A stretch of 64,000 nt of DNA from Chroococcidiopsidaceae cyanobacterium YX2bin18 (GTDB taxonomy: Bacteria > Cyanobacteriota > Cyanobacteriia > Cyanobacteriales > Chroococcidiopsidaceae), in contig JAUJND010000001.1 in NCBI GenBank assembly GCA_030446505.1, forward strand, positions 1 to 64,000. Direction: 5' to 3'. Below are positions 1 through 10,934 of the stretch, piece by piece. How positions within the stretch are numbered: position 1 is the stretch's first letter; each line of letters begins with the position of its first letter. The translations under genes and the position numbers were made by a program. The notes beneath the pieces are model-generated. The model saw only the letters and a program-made list of their open reading frames with translations, was not told the DNA's origin and did no database searches.

Positions 1-250
1 GGAAGCGAGCTAATCCTTTAACTCCATAAGAGCAATCCAATTCCCAGTTCTGCTCCAAGGTCTTGCGCTGCGTGTTGTTCAGCATACTAAAGATTAACCG
101 CTGACACTGCTCAGCACTCAGCGGCTCTTCGCCAATTGGAGTTAAATGACCACTAATGCGAAAGTAGGGAGGCAAACCAGCAGATAAGTGCAGATCCGAG
201 CCGCCCATCTCAATTAGCTGTTCCATTAAATCTTCAATCATGAGTTCCAT
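1..250 (-). CDS. pilT: Type IV pilus retraction ATPase PilT, N-terminal part (runs off window)
   Basis: The 83 visible residues are the amino end of PilT, the hexameric ATPase that disassembles the type IV pilus at the inner membrane and powers twitching motility. The start reads MELMIEDLMEQLIEMGGSDLHLSAG, and the GSDLHL segment is the typical PilT/GspE N-terminal signature. I chose the ATG at 250 because AGGAAAA lies about 8 bases upstream; ATG at 241 is an alternative. The gene continues past base 1, so the Walker motifs are not visible. It lies directly downstream of pilB on the same strand, the usual pilB-pilT order in cyanobacteria. No lesion is seen in the visible part. Confidence 0.9.
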   Translation of the reverse strand, partial: MELMIEDLMEQLIEMGGSDLHLSAGLPPYFRISGHLTPIGEEPLSAEQCQRLIFSMLNNTQRKTLEQNWELDCSYGVKGLARF

Positions 251-378
251 GGTTTTTCCTTTGTAGTAGTAGTAATAGGGCGGCATCTTTTGGGAGAATA
301 ATTTCTGCCAAAAATCTCGCCGGAAGTTAGAAGTAACGAATGTTCAATTGAAAAATAAGAATTAAAAAATTTAATTCT

Positions 379-2449
379 TCAGTCTACGAAACGAGGTGTC
401 ATGCAGTAGGGACATTCTAGCCACTCCAATTTTAGTTCTGCATTACAAGCGCGGCACTCTAGAGAAGTTTTGCGTTTTGCTTGCAATTCTGCCTCAAGAC
501 CAGAATCAGTAAATGTCACGCGTTCTACTTCTTCTAGGGTCGTATAGCCCTGGCGAACCAAGTCGAGGCTGTAAGCCAGTAAAGTCTTCATCCCATCTTC
601 AACAGCCACTTCTTTAATCCGCTCTGTAAGTGCGCTTTCTCCGATTAAGGTTTGCAGCCGTGGGGTGATTCGCATCACTTCATACACACCACAACGTCCC
701 TTATAACCAACGCCATTACACACCGAACACAATTGGTTGCTAGATTTGGCAGCAGCAATTTGTTCTGGCTGGAGGGAGTTGGCTTTGTATAGTGTGAGTC
801 CCACGTCTTGGGAACTTAAAAGACCAAATCGAGCTAACTCCGCAGTAGTAGGTGTATAAGAGATGCGACAGGAGGAACAAACGCGTCTTACCAAGCGCTG
901 TGCCACAACGCCAAGTAATGCACCAGACACCATGAAAGGTTCTACGCCCATTTCATCTAAGCGGGCGATCGCCCCAGCGGCATCGTTGGTGTGTAGTGAA
1001 GTTAGCACTAAGTGTCCCGTTAGCGCCGCCTCAAGTGCTGTTTTAGCCGTTTCTTTATCCCGCGTCTCACCTACTAGAATTACATCCGGGTCTTGTCGCA
1101 GGAAAGAGCGCAGAATTGATGGGAAGTTCATGCCTTTTTCCCGAATCACCTGCACCTGAGTAATACCAGGCAAGGAGTACTCAATTGGGTCTTCGGCTGT
1201 ACTAATATTCACCCCTGGCTGATTGCGTTCTGCTAAGACGGAGTAAAGAGTAGTTGATTTACCAGACCCGGTTGGTCCTGTTACCAACAGTAGTCCAAAG
1301 GGACGGCTTGCCATATCTCTGACAATTTGTAAGCATTCAGGATCACTGATTAATTTATCCAAGCCCAGTTGAGTACTGGAGTTATCTAAAATCCGCAGTA
1401 CGACCTTCTCCCCATAGCGGCTGGGCATTGTACTAACGCGGAAGTCTACTTTGCGTCCGTCAAACATTCGCCGAATCCGACCATCTTGGGGCATCCGTCG
1501 TTCCGCAATGTCCAATTCAGCAATAATTTTAAAACGGGCTGTTACTGCCGCAATAATTTGTTTAGGCAAAGGATCAAAGGCTTGACGCAGTATCCCATCT
1601 TTACGAAAGCGAATCCGTAAATTCTCTTCTTGGGGTTCAATGTGGATGTCTGAAACATTCTCTTGTAAACCCTTGACGAGGATTTTATTCACAAGAGCAA
1701 TTACAGGTGCTGTTTCTGCATTTTGGGCAGCGGCACTTAAATCGGCATCCATTTCATCAGGTACATCATTCAAGTCAAAACCTGCTAGATCTGACTTGAC
1801 ATCAACTGCTTTTTGTAATTCCACCTGCTTTTGATGTTCAACCTGTTGATCCAGGTACCTTGCGAGTATCTGCTGAAAGTCCTCCGGGGTAATTACCATG
1901 CGTTGCAACCCTAATCCGCGCGATCGCAAAATCCGGTTTAAGTTATCCTGAGCATCGAGATTATCCGGCTCAACCATTGCCACTAAAACTGTCGAGATGC
2001 CAGGGGCAATTTTCCCTCTGCCACTTTCGGAGCCTGGCTGAGTATCTTTACTGTTTTTATCAGACGAAGATTCTCCGGAAGCAACAGTCTGCGATAGTGG
2101 TATTAATTGATAGCGACGACAAATATCAATCGGAATCAAGGTATCGATCAAGGTTCGCATTTGAGTGGTAGCAACAACGCTGATCTCAGGATCGAGGAAT
2201 TCAACACCATAGATGATTTTAAGTTCAAACAGCCGTTGTTTCTTGTACTGCCTGAGTAATTCCGGTGGCAATTGTCGCCCAGTAAGCGATTCTAAAACCT
2301 GTGTCAGGTTTTTTGAACTTGCGGCTTTCGCTCAAAGCCTGCTGCATCTGTTCGTTGTTGACATACCCAGACTCAATTACCTTGTTGCCAAAAGGAGAAA
2401 AGTCATTCTTGATGATTAAGGCACGCCGCTGGGATGGGGAGTAAGTCAT
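379..2449 (-). pseudogene. pilB: Type IV pilus assembly ATPase PilB, frameshifted near the N-terminus
   Basis: This is PilB (GspE/PilB family), the cytoplasmic ATPase that drives pilus extension. The long reading frame (379-2271) carries Walker A GPTGSGKST, Walker B with DVILVGETRD, a CxxC pair around CSSCRISY and CSVCNGVG, and a second C-terminal zinc-ribbon-like segment (CRACNAEL to CPYCMTPR). The first about 45 codons, from MTYSPSQRRA at 2449, lie in another frame. The two frames join at a run of six T (2309-2314 on the plus strand), where one base fewer would restore a protein of about 690 residues. It could be a real mutation, a sequencing error or a slippage site. It is followed by pilT. 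Confidence 0.88.
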
Positions 2450-2880
2450 AACGGAGACATTAAAGTTTCTACATAGAGTATTCCCAAAAGGCACGGTCAA
2501 AATTGCTATAGCTCTGAAAATAAATGACGTAGGCGACTGGGTGGAGGAAACGCAATCGGATTTAGCTCTAAACTTGCCGATGGTGTATGTGCCGGATTAC
2601 TATCCAAATGGCTGAGGAATGGTTTTAACCGGAATCAAAGAAAAATTTTTCCCTATCGCTGATAATTGCCGAGAGTATTTCCCAGTGAGAGTTCTAAAGA
2701 GACGCTCCGGCTCCTTTGTCATACTCCTGTGATCGCTGCGAAAGATCAAGTTCCCCTTGGTTTACAACAAAATAGTTTTAAGACTTTGCTACTGAGCGGC
2801 TAATTGGTGCATCCTAGAAGAGATACCCCAAATAGGTAAGTAATTTAAGCGCAGTTTTGAGCATTTGGGATTGGTGCATA
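2450..2880. other. pilB-grpE intergenic region, possible coding relics
   Basis: This gap separates divergent pilB and grpE. I see no intact gene and no CIRCE-type operator (TTAGCACTC-N9-GAGTGCTAA). Two short plus-strand stretches read like protein, around 2552-2614 and 2728-2803, each ending at a stop. They may be remains of an eroded gene, but I cannot assign a family. Confidence 0.3.
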
Positions 2881-3603
2881 ATGGTTGACGAGGAAAGACA
2901 GATAGATAACACAGACCAACAGAGTGATACTTCAGAGGTAATGCGCCCAATGACGAGTGAGGCAACAGCGGAAACGATGAATTTGAACGACAACTCCGAG
3001 GCAAACACTCAAGTAACAGATACCAATCAACCAATGGATACTGCTACTACGGTCGATGAATCCGTTGCGGTTCCTTCAGTAGAAGGCGATTATCAAACTT
3101 TGGCACAGATGAAGGCGCAAGTGGAATCGCTCAAAGCTCAAGTTGAAGAGCGCTCTACGCAATATATGCGGATTGCAGCAGATTTTGATAATTATCGCAA
3201 GCGTAATCAAAAAGAGAAGGAAGACTTAGAGCAGCAAGTGAAGCGAGCTACGATTACGGAACTACTGCCGATAGTTGATAATTTTGAGAGGGCGCGATCG
3301 CATCTCAAACCGCAAACCGACTCGGAAATGAGTATCCATAAAAGCTACCAAGGTGTCTATAAACAACTGGTTGACTGTCTTAAACGCTTGGGAGTTTCCC
3401 CAATGCGACCTGAGGGTAAGGAGTTTGATCCTAATTTGCACGAAGCCGTAATGCGCCAACCCACAAATGAACAACCAGAAGGCACAGTATTAGAAGAATT
3501 AGTCCGGGGATATTTCTTGGGCGATCGCGTCCTGCGTCACGCACTGGTTAAAGTTGCTGCTCCTGAGGACGGCTCAGAGTCAGCGCCAATAACAGATACT
3601 TAA
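2881..3603 (+). CDS. grpE: Nucleotide exchange factor GrpE
   Basis: GrpE is the cytosolic homodimer that releases ADP from DnaK. The protein has about 240 residues, starting at ATG 2881 (MVDEERQI). The N-terminal 70 residues are acidic and Thr/Asn-rich, likely disordered as in other cyanobacterial GrpE. A long helix follows ([21 protein letters not shown]) and then the family signature [18 protein letters not shown]. The C-terminal beta domain includes HEAVMRQP and [10 protein letters not shown]. It is the first gene of the grpE-dnaK-dnaJ chaperone cluster, 104 bases upstream of dnaK, so co-transcription is likely. An in-frame extension upstream to about 2857 exists but is less likely. Confidence 0.95.
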   Translation: MVDEERQIDNTDQQSDTSEVMRPMTSEATAETMNLNDNSEANTQVTDTNQPMDTATTVDESVAVPSVEGDYQTLAQMKAQVESLKAQVEERSTQYMRIAADFDNYRKRNQKEKEDLEQQVKRATITELLPIVDNFERARSHLKPQTDSEMSIHKSYQGVYKQLVDCLKRLGVSPMRPEGKEFDPNLHEAVMRQPTNEQPEGTVLEELVRGYFLGDRVLRHALVKVAAPEDGSESAPITDT

Positions 3604-3707
3604 AACACTTCCACTAAGTTACATTGCTCGATGCGGGATATATTGCAATCACCCAAAAACGTTTTTTTGAACCACAACCTTTTACAACTACGACACTACC
3701 ACTAAGT

Positions 3708-5624
3708 ATGGGAAAAGTGATTGGCATCGACTTAGGTACGACTAATAGTTGTGTTGCCATCTTAGAGGGTGGTAAACCAATGGTTATCGCCAATATAGAA
3801 GGTGGACGCACGACTCCGAGCGTTGTCGGATTTGGCAAAGGCAAGGATCACGTTGTTGGGCAATTGGCGAAGCGGCAGGCGGTGACTAATGCGGAAAACA
3901 CAGTTTACAGTATCAAACGCTTTATTGGTCGTCGCTGGGATGATACTCAAGTGGAACGCCATCGAGTACCTTACACGTGTGTCAAAGGTCGTGACGATAC
4001 TGTAGATGTCCAAATTCGTGGTGTTACCTACACTCCTCAAGAAATCTCCGCCATGATCCTGCAAAAGCTAAAACAGGATGCGGAAAGCTTTTTGGGTGAA
4101 ACTATTACTCAGGCAGTAATTACAGTGCCAGCGTACTTTACAGATGCCCAACGGCAGGCAACCAAAGATGCTGGCATTATTGCTGGACTAGAAGTGTTGC
4201 GGATAATTAACGAGCCAACCGCCGCTGCTCTCGCCTACGGGTTGGATAAACAAGATCAAGAGCAACAAATCCTGGTATTCGATCTAGGAGGCGGAACATT
4301 CGATGTCTCAATTTTGCAGCTTGGAGGTGGAGTGTTTGAAGTTAAAGCTACCTCTGGAAACAACAACCTTGGCGGCGATGATTTTGACAACTGTATCTTA
4401 CGCTGGATGATTTCCCACTTCCAATCGCAAGAGAAAATAGACCTTTCTCTCGACAAAATGGCTCTCCAGCGACTACGCGAAGCAGCAGAAAAAGCCAAGA
4501 TAGAACTCTCCAACATCGGTACTACGTCAATCAACTTGCCTTTTATCACGGCTGATCAGACGGGACCAAAGCACCTGGAGATGGAACTTACAAAGGCTAA
4601 GTTTGAAGAACTGGTGAGCCACTTGATTGAAAGAACTATTCAACCGATGACTCAGGCTTTGAAAGACTCTGGTTTGAAGCCGACGGATATTGAGCGGATT
4701 ATTTTGGTTGGCGGTTCAACACGAGTTCCTGCTGTTTCAAGTGCGGTACAGAAATTTTTTAACGGCAAAACTCCAGAGCGCTCTGTAAATCCAGATGAAG
4801 CAGTGGCACTAGGAGCAGCTATTCAAGGCGGGGTGCTAGGTGGCGAAGTCGAGAATCTATTGCTATTGGATGTAACACCGCTATCGTTGGGAATTGAAAC
4901 ATTAGGAGAAGTTTTTACGAAAATCATTGAGCGCAATACGACAATTCCTACTAGTAAGTCCCAAGTGTTTTCGACGGCAACCGATGGACAAACTTCGGTT
5001 GAAATTCATGCACTCCAAGGCGAACGAGCAATGTCTAGGGATAACAAAAGCTTGGGTAAATTTCTTTTAGCTGGAATTCCACCGTCTCCTCGTGGTGTGC
5101 CACAAATTGAAGTTAGTTTTGAAATTGATGTTAACGGTATTCTGAAGGTTTCAGCCCAAGACAAAGGTACAAGTCGGGAACAGAGTATTCGGATTACAAA
5201 TACAGGCGGGTTGAGTGCTGTAGAAGTAGAACAGATGCGTAAAGAAGCGGAAACCTATGCAGAGCAAGACAAAAAACGTGTTCAGCTAATTGATCTGAAA
5301 AATCAAGCAGATACTCTGTTTTACAGTTATGAATCGAATTTAAAAGATAATAGTGATTTAATCAGCGAAGACTTCAAGCGGATATTAAAAGATGAAGTAG
5401 AGGAGCTAAAAGCAGTATTTAATGATCCGGCGATCGCTGTAGAAACGGTAAAGGAAAAGCTGGACAACTTTCGAGAACTGCTATTTTCTATTGGGACAGA
5501 TGTGTACAAGCAAGCTAGCCCTGGGAACCAAACAGAAAGCAATTCTTCGGCGCAATCGGTATCTGAGCAAAACACTCACTCTGAGGACAATACAGTAATA
5601 GCTGATTATGAGGCGATCGAATAA
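3708..5624 (+). CDS. dnaK: Molecular chaperone DnaK (Hsp70), DnaK2 type
   Basis: DnaK is the ATP-dependent Hsp70 that binds unfolded peptides and is recycled by DnaJ and GrpE. The protein has 638 residues from ATG 3708 ([15 protein letters not shown]); the open frame extends 28 codons upstream but lacks Hsp70 homology there. Actin-fold motifs are present: [22 protein letters not shown], and the adenosine-binding [10 protein letters not shown]. The linker [15 protein letters not shown] precedes the substrate-binding domain. The C-terminal lid ends in a short acidic tail (DYEAIE). Its position between grpE and dnaJ matches the essential DnaK2 locus of other cyanobacteria (family knowledge). No lesion was found over 1.9 kb, in contrast with many genes in this window. 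Confidence 0.96.
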   Translation: MGKVIGIDLGTTNSCVAILEGGKPMVIANIEGGRTTPSVVGFGKGKDHVVGQLAKRQAVTNAENTVYSIKRFIGRRWDDTQVERHRVPYTCVKGRDDTVDVQIRGVTYTPQEISAMILQKLKQDAESFLGETITQAVITVPAYFTDAQRQATKDAGIIAGLEVLRIINEPTAAALAYGLDKQDQEQQILVFDLGGGTFDVSILQLGGGVFEVKATSGNNNLGGDDFDNCILRWMISHFQSQEKIDLSLDKMALQRLREAAEKAKIELSNIGTTSINLPFITADQTGPKHLEMELTKAKFEELVSHLIERTIQPMTQALKDSGLKPTDIERIILVGGSTRVPAVSSAVQKFFNGKTPERSVNPDEAVALGAAIQGGVLGGEVENLLLLDVTPLSLGIETLGEVFTKIIERNTTIPTSKSQVFSTATDGQTSVEIHALQGERAMSRDNKSLGKFLLAGIPPSPRGVPQIEVSFEIDVNGILKVSAQDKGTSREQSIRITNTGGLSAVEVEQMRKEAETYAEQDKKRVQLIDLKNQADTLFYSYESNLKDNSDLISEDFKRILKDEVEELKAVFNDPAIAVETVKEKLDNFRELLFSIGTDVYKQASPGNQTESNSSAQSVSEQNTHSEDNTVIADYEAIE

Positions 5625-5757
5625 GAGCTATTAGCATAAGGCAGAGTTGAGAATGTAGAATGTAGAAAAATTTATTAAAATTCATGCGTCATTGTCAGTG
5701 ACACATGAAAGATTAAAGTTACTTATAACCCTCTCACCTCCAACACAGCAGTGCTTT

Positions 5758-6882
5758 ATGGCCCGCGATTACTATGAAATTCTGGGAGTATCCCGTGACA
5801 CAGACAAAGAAGAAATTAAAATTGCCTATCGTCGTTTAGCCCGGAAGTATCACCCTGACATAAACAAAGAACCCGGAGCTGAGGAGCGCTTTAAAGAGAT
5901 TAACCGAGCTTACGAAGTGCTTTCAGAGCCAGAAACCCGCGCCCGCTACGACCGTTTTGGCGAAGCAGGTGTTGCCGCTGGTGCGGGAGGCTTTCAGGAT
6001 ATGGGTGATATGGGTGGATTTGCCGATATCTTTGAAAGCTTCTTTAGTGGCTTTGCTGGCGGAACGGGGAGTACAACACGTCGCCGTAGTGGTCCAGTTC
6101 GGGGTGATGATCTGCGACTAGACTTGAAATTAGACTTTCAAGAAGCAGTGTTTGGCGGCGAAAAGGAAATTCGGATTTCTCATTTAGAAACTTGTGAAGT
6201 TTGTACAGGCACGGGAGCAAAGCCAGGAACTCGACCCCGAACTTGCTCTACTTGTACTGGCTCAGGTCAAGTCCGTCGGGCAACCCGAACTCCATTTGGT
6301 AGCTTCACTCAAGTATCCGCTTGTCCTACTTGTAACGGTACAGGACAGATGATTGAGGAAAAATGCGAGACTTGCGATGGTAATGGCGTGCGTCAAGTGA
6401 CCAAGAAGCTGAAGATCACTATTCCAGCTGGGGTAGATAACGGCACACGCTTACGGATTTCTAGCGAAGGTGATGCCGGGCAAAGAAGTGGTCCTGCGGG
6501 AGATTTGTACGTCTACTTATTTGTTAATGAGGATGCAGAATTTCAGCGGGATGGCATTAATGTCCTGTCGGAAATCAAAATTAGTTACCTCCAAGCGATT
6601 TTGGGCGATCGCTTAGAGGTAAATACGGTAGATGGTCCAGTGGAGCACACAATTCCACCAGGAACACAGCCAAATACTGTGATGAAGTTGGAAAATCACG
6701 GCGTACCACGTTTGGGAAACCCAGTAAGTCGGGGAGATCACTTGCTCACAGTTTTAATTGACATTCCGACTCGGCTCACTTCTGAAGAACGGAAACTACT
6801 GCTAAAATTGGCTAAAATTAAAGGTGAACGTGCTGGTAAAGGTGGTATAGAAGGATTTTTGGGAAATCTGTTCCACAAATGA
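5758..6882 (+). CDS. dnaJ: Co-chaperone DnaJ (Hsp40, type I)
   Basis: DnaJ stimulates DnaK ATP hydrolysis and delivers substrates to it. The protein has 374 residues from ATG 5758 ([11 protein letters not shown]). The J domain occupies residues 1-70 with the HPD tripeptide in [10 protein letters not shown] Gly/Phe-rich linker follows (about 77-115), then four CxxCxGxG zinc repeats ([32 protein letters not shown]) and the C-terminal substrate-binding domains. That layout makes it a full type I DnaJ. Its TGA stop overlaps the ATG of the next gene by 4 bases, suggesting translational coupling with the TusA-like gene and rsgA. Confidence 0.96.
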   Translation: MARDYYEILGVSRDTDKEEIKIAYRRLARKYHPDINKEPGAEERFKEINRAYEVLSEPETRARYDRFGEAGVAAGAGGFQDMGDMGGFADIFESFFSGFAGGTGSTTRRRSGPVRGDDLRLDLKLDFQEAVFGGEKEIRISHLETCEVCTGTGAKPGTRPRTCSTCTGSGQVRRATRTPFGSFTQVSACPTCNGTGQMIEEKCETCDGNGVRQVTKKLKITIPAGVDNGTRLRISSEGDAGQRSGPAGDLYVYLFVNEDAEFQRDGINVLSEIKISYLQAILGDRLEVNTVDGPVEHTIPPGTQPNTVMKLENHGVPRLGNPVSRGDHLLTVLIDIPTRLTSEERKLLLKLAKIKGERAGKGGIEGFLGNLFHK

Positions 6883-7127
6883 GCAATCTATTAACTCCCG
6901 ATGCCCAACTAGATCTGCGGGGTACTCCCTGTCCGATTAATTTTGTCCGAACTAAACTGCGGTTGCAACAAATGCAACCGGAGACTTTACTGGAAGTATG
7001 GCTAGATCCAGGAGAGCCAATTGAGCAAGTTCCTGATAGCCTGATAATGGCAGGTTTCAAGGTTGAGCAAATTACAGACTGTGCGGGGTATTTTGCACTT
7101 TTAGTCCGGCATTCAGTTGTTGCATGA
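6879..7127 (+). CDS. Sulfurtransferase TusA family protein (SirA/YedF-like)
   Basis: A small cytosolic protein of 82 residues with the TusA/SirA fold. The CPxP motif ([15 protein letters not shown], Cys near residue 19) is the family signature, and this cysteine carries persulfide in studied members. The C-terminal half ([17 protein letters not shown]) matches the family. The start ATG overlaps the dnaJ stop and the TGA stop overlaps the rsgA ATG, each by 4 bases, so dnaJ, this gene and rsgA appear to be translated as a coupled unit. The actual sulfur acceptor in this organism is not known, and a tRNA-thiolation role should not be assumed. Confidence 0.88.
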   Translation: MSNLLTPDAQLDLRGTPCPINFVRTKLRLQQMQPETLLEVWLDPGEPIEQVPDSLIMAGFKVEQITDCAGYFALLVRHSVVA

Positions 7128-8187
7128 GTGAACCTAACTCGGTAGCAGCACCATTAATTGGTACCGTACTAGCGGTACAAGCAAACTACTACTGGGTACA
7201 GTTACAACCAAAAGCAAGCTGCAAGCCTACGCCGCTGCTTTGCACTCGTCGTTCGCGGCTAAAAAAATTGGGCAGCAGGTAATGGTAGGCGATCGCGTCG
7301 AAGTTGTAGAACCTGACTGGGTAGACAACAGAGGCGCGATCACTAATGTACTACCACGCCAAACGCAATTAGATCGTCCCCCGATCGCTAATGCCCAGCA
7401 AATTCTCCTAGTTTTTGCCCTAGAGGAACCGACGCTGGATTCGTATCAGTTGAGTCACTTTTTGGTTAAAGCAGAGTCTACTGGATTAGATGTTCGCTTG
7501 TGCCTGAACAAAAGTGATTTACTCACTGATCAACAATTGAACCAATGGCGCGATCGCCTTAACACTTGGGGCTACCAACCGATGTTTATCAGCGTCCAGA
7601 GCGGTACAGGTTTAGCCGAAGTGAGCCGCCAACTCAACCAGAAAATAACTGTCATTGCTGGACCTTCAGGCGTTGGCAAGTCGAGTTTAATCAATACACT
7701 GATTCCTACAGCTAATTTGCGGGTGAGTGCGGTTTCTGGCAAACTTGGTCGAGGTCGCCACACTACCCGTCATGTTGAACTATTTGAATTGCCTCCAGCT
7801 GGACTGCTAGCAGATACCCCTGGCTTCAACCAACCAGACTTAGACTGTACCCCGGAAGAGTTAGTATATTATTTCCCAGAAGCAAGGCAGCGGTTAGCTG
7901 TTGCCAGTTGTCAGTTCAGCGATTGTCTGCATCGAGGTGAGCCGAACTGTGCTGTGTCCGGAGAATGGGAACGCTATCAGCATTACTTGGGCTTTCTAGC
8001 AGGTGCGATCGCACTTCAGGAACACTTAAATCAACAAGCCGATCCCGAATCTAGCCTCAAGTTAAAATCGATTGGCAAAGGTCACACTCAGTACGAACCA
8101 AAGCTGGAAACTAAAAAATATCGTCGACCTTCGCGGCGCACTCAACAGCAAGTGTTACAGCAGTTGTATCAAGACGAAGAATCTTGA
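7124..8187 (+). pseudogene. rsgA: Ribosome small-subunit GTPase RsgA, frameshifted at an A7 run
   Basis: RsgA (YjeQ) is a circularly permuted GTPase that checks late 30S subunit maturation. The natural start is ATG 7124, overlapping the previous stop, and gives [19 protein letters not shown]. That frame hits a stop right after seven A (7261-7267). One more A would join it to the frame running to 8187. The downstream part has all signatures: G4 NKSD, G1 GPSGVGKSSL, G3 DTPGF, and the C-terminal Cys/His zinc knuckle (CQFSDCLHRGEPNC). A shorter start near 7240 would lose the OB-fold domain. The homopolymer position makes read error or transcriptional slippage credible alternatives to a null mutation. 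Confidence 0.87.
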
Positions 8188-8228
8188 GAGCATTCTAGAA
8201 TTAGGTATTACTTATAGTTGAGGATATT

Positions 8229-8501
8229 ATGGCTCCTAAAGTTGAAATCTACACTTGGAGAAGTTGCCCATTTTGCATCAGGGCAAAGGAATTGCTAAAA
8301 AGCAAGGGCGTTGATTTTATGGAGTACAGCATAGATGGAGATGAAACCGCGCGATCTCAAATGGCTCAACGGGCAAATGGACGACGCTCTGTACCTCAAA
8401 TTTTCATCAGCGATGAGCACGTTGGTGGTTGTGACGATATTTACGAATTGGACTGGCAAGGAAAGCTCGATCAAATGCTGGCTGCAACTAACGGCGTGTA
8501 G
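8229..8501 (+). CDS. grxC: Glutaredoxin 3 (GrxC family)
   Basis: A 90-residue dithiol glutaredoxin that reduces disulfides and mixed glutathione disulfides in the cytosol using glutathione. The active site is CPFC in TWRSCPFCIRAKELL (residues 13-16). The cis-proline and glutathione-binding segments (RRSVPQIFISDEHVGGCDDI) are present. It starts at ATG 8229 with GAGG about 8 bases upstream. The next gene is gshB, which makes the glutathione it depends on, so the pair forms a small functional unit, as in other cyanobacteria. Confidence 0.95.
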   Translation: MAPKVEIYTWRSCPFCIRAKELLKSKGVDFMEYSIDGDETARSQMAQRANGRRSVPQIFISDEHVGGCDDIYELDWQGKLDQMLAATNGV

Positions 8502-8610
8502 CTTGGTAATGTGAATCAGTCTAGCTGCTAAAACAATCGCAATACACAAGTTTAAACAATTTGCGAGTTTAATAAATCCCTTCCACATCCTTTATGAAAG
8601 AGTTATTGCG

Positions 8611-9573
8611 GTGAAACTTGCTTTTATCATTGATCCCATCCATCAACTTGATCCAGGTCATGATACCAGCGTGGCTCTGATGGAAGCCGCGCAAATCCTT
8701 GGTCATGAAGTTTGGCTGACTCAAGCTAACTTGTTGAGTGTCGTAGAGGCTAAGGCTTGGGCAGTATTAGAACGAGTGCAGCTAAAACCAGTGCAGCTAG
8801 TAGAGGGACGTTGGGTAGCACACTCTCCTTGGTATCAGTTGCAGGAGCGTACCTTTAGTTGCCTAGAGGCTATGGACGCAGTATTTATGCGTACAGATCC
8901 GCCAGTAACAACTCCTTACCTTTATGCCACATACATTTTGGACTACATAGATTCCTCAAAAACTTTGGTGGTTAACAATCCTCAAGCGCTGAGGGCGGCA
9001 AATGAAAAAATGTATGCCCTGCAATTTACAAAGGTAGTTCCAGAAACGATTGTTACAGCAGATAAACAAGTTATCCGCCAATTTGTAGAATCAAAACAGG
9101 CAGCTATTCTCAAGCCACTGGGCAATAAGGCTGGAGAAGGAATATTGTATTTGGAGCCAAGCGATCGCAATTTCAACTCTATAGTCGAACTTAGTACGTT
9201 TCAAGGGCAGTTACAAGTCATGGTGCAGACGTACTTACCACAGGCAAAAGAGGGCGACAAGCGAATTATTTTACTGAATGGTAAACCAATTGGTGCTCTC
9301 AATCGTCTTTCCAGTGGTAGTGAATTTCGTAACAATATGGCAGCTGGCGGTACGGTAGCTAAAACTGAAATTACGCCACAAGAGCAGATAATTTGTGCCG
9401 AAATAGCTGAAAAACTGCGTCAAGATGGCTTATTTTTTGTTGGTATTGACGTTATTGGCGGCTACCTCACTGAAATCAACGTTACCAGTCCTACCGGAAT
9501 CCGAGAAATAGATCGGCTAGAGGGTACACGCTTGGGTGAACAGGTAATTGAATGGGTGGCAAGTAGGGAGTAG
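8611..9573 (+). CDS. gshB: Glutathione synthetase
   Basis: Prokaryotic-type glutathione synthetase (ATP-grasp) joins gamma-glutamylcysteine and glycine, the second step of glutathione synthesis. The protein has 320 residues starting at GTG 8611 (MKLAFIIDPIHQLDPGHDTS), typical of the family length. Visible landmarks are the substrate-binding segment MRTDPPVTTPYLYATYILD, the ATP-grasp lysine region AAILKPLGNKAGEGI, and the C-terminal metal and ATP contacts FFVGIDVIGGYLTEINVTSPTG. It lies 109 bases after grxC. The stop is followed at once by four copies of the heptamer TTTTGAG/A. No lesion is seen. Confidence 0.96.
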   Translation: MKLAFIIDPIHQLDPGHDTSVALMEAAQILGHEVWLTQANLLSVVEAKAWAVLERVQLKPVQLVEGRWVAHSPWYQLQERTFSCLEAMDAVFMRTDPPVTTPYLYATYILDYIDSSKTLVVNNPQALRAANEKMYALQFTKVVPETIVTADKQVIRQFVESKQAAILKPLGNKAGEGILYLEPSDRNFNSIVELSTFQGQLQVMVQTYLPQAKEGDKRIILLNGKPIGALNRLSSGSEFRNNMAAGGTVAKTEITPQEQIICAEIAEKLRQDGLFFVGIDVIGGYLTEINVTSPTGIREIDRLEGTRLGEQVIEWVASRE

Positions 9574-9601
9574 TTTTGAGTTTTGAGTTTTGAGTTTTGA
9601 A
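9574..9601 (+). repeat. Tandem heptamer TTTTGAG/A, four copies
   Basis: Immediately after the gshB stop come three copies of TTTTGAG and one TTTTGAA. A similar four-copy array sits after the aldehyde dehydrogenase stop at 54498. These look like the short tandemly repeated heptamers known from cyanobacterial intergenic DNA. Confidence 0.75.
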
Positions 9602-9680
9602 TTGAAGAGTGAAGAAGTTGAGAGTAACCAATTCATCACTTCTTTTAACTCAACAGTCAAAACTTAGAACTCATAACTAT

Positions 9681-10934
9681 TTAAGAGCGTGGAGAACGCC
9701 GTCGCTGGAGAAAGTCAGGAATATCCAATCCGGTTTTTTCTTTCGGATCAAAAACTGGTGGATTTTGTGGCGATTCCGGTTGTTTCATGGATGCTGCCCT
9801 TGTAGGAAGCGGTGCGGGTGGAGCTTCACCTGTAAATCCCGTAGCAATGACTGTAATTCTAATCTCTCCTTGAAGCCGCTCATCAATCACTGCACCAAAA
9901 ATAATATTGGCATTGGGATCAACCACTTCATAAATTGTTTCTGCTGCTGTATTTACTTCATGCAGCGTTAGATCATTACCACCTGTGATGTTAAAAACAA
10001 CGCCTCTGGCTCCTTCAATTGAAGACTCTAGTAACGGAGAAGAAATAGCTGCGATCGCGGCTTCTCTAGCACGAGATTTACCTGAACCGATCCCGATTCC
10101 CATCAATGCCGATCCAGCATCTGCCATAATCGCTCGCACATCTGCAAAGTCGACATTAACTAAACCTGGGATCGTAATAATATCCGAGATTCCTTGCACG
10201 CCTTGACGCAGAATATCATCAGCAACCCGAAAAGCCTCTTGCACGGGCGTTTGTTCAGAAATCACTGCTAGTAATTTGTCGTTCGGGATTACAATCAGCG
10301 TATCTACTCGGCTTTGAAGTGCTTCAATGCCTTGATCCGCTTGACTGGTGCGCCGTCGTCCCTCGAAAATAAATGGACGCGTCACCACACCTACCGTCAG
10401 AGCACCCATTTCCTTGGCTACTTCTGCAACAATTGGTGCGGCACCAGTACCTGTGCCGCCTCCCATGCCAGCGGTAATAAAAACGAGGTCAGCATTCTCT
10501 AAAGCTGCGGCAATTTCATCGCGTGATTCCTCAGCTGCCTTCTGACCAATAGCAGGATTACCACCTGCGCCCAGTCCCCGCGTCAGCTTCTGACCAATTT
10601 GTAAGCGTTTAAGAGTAACTGTATGAGTTAAAGCTTGGGCATCAGTGTTGATTGACCAAAACTCAACTCCGGCAACATCACTAGCGATCATCCGGTTAAC
10701 AGCATTGCCACCACCACCACCGACTCCAATCACTTTAATATTGGCGACTCGACCGGGAACAATGTCATCCATTTGGTTGTATTCCTCAGGTATCCCCTTG
10801 GAGTCGTAATTTTGCCTGAAATGATGTCCAGAGTTATTAAAAGGATTGCTGGAGTTAACTGCTAGTGAAACCCCTGGCTGTTCTGGAGATTGGGAGATTT
10901 TATGGGTAAGCCCTCTTTTATTAATAAGCGCCAT
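9681..10934 (-). CDS. ftsZ: Cell division protein FtsZ
   Basis: FtsZ is the tubulin-like GTPase that polymerises into the division ring at mid-cell. The protein has 417 residues. An N-terminal extension of about 60 residues, rich in Asn, Ser and Gln, precedes the core, as is usual in cyanobacteria. The core begins [20 protein letters not shown] and contains the GTP-binding signature GGGTGTG and the T7-loop region [12 protein letters not shown] proline-rich linker ([10 protein letters not shown]) leads to a conserved C-terminal peptide ([10 protein letters not shown]) that docks partners in this family. The gene is intact, although the ftsQ gene that normally precedes it is destroyed and lies 1.1 kb upstream. 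Confidence 0.96.
   Translation of the reverse strand: MALINKRGLTHKISQSPEQPGVSLAVNSSNPFNNSGHHFRQNYDSKGIPEEYNQMDDIVPGRVANIKVIGVGGGGGNAVNRMIASDVAGVEFWSINTDAQALTHTVTLKRLQIGQKLTRGLGAGGNPAIGQKAAEESRDEIAAALENADLVFITAGMGGGTGTGAAPIVAEVAKEMGALTVGVVTRPFIFEGRRRTSQADQGIEALQSRVDTLIVIPNDKLLAVISEQTPVQEAFRVADDILRQGVQGISDIITIPGLVNVDFADVRAIMADAGSALMGIGIGSGKSRAREAAIAAISSPLLESSIEGARGVVFNITGGNDLTLHEVNTAAETIYEVVDPNANIIFGAVIDERLQGEIRITVIATGFTGEAPPAPLPTRAASMKQPESPQNPPVFDPKEKTGLDIPDFLQRRRSPRS

Noticed and set aside
863-2419. Several plus-strand open frames across pilB
   Set aside because: They lie antisense to a motif-complete PilB and show no family features or ribosome binding sites.
9574-9601. TTTTGAG array as a CRISPR-like repeat
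   Set aside because: Units are 7 bases, contiguous and without spacers; no cas gene is present anywhere in the window.
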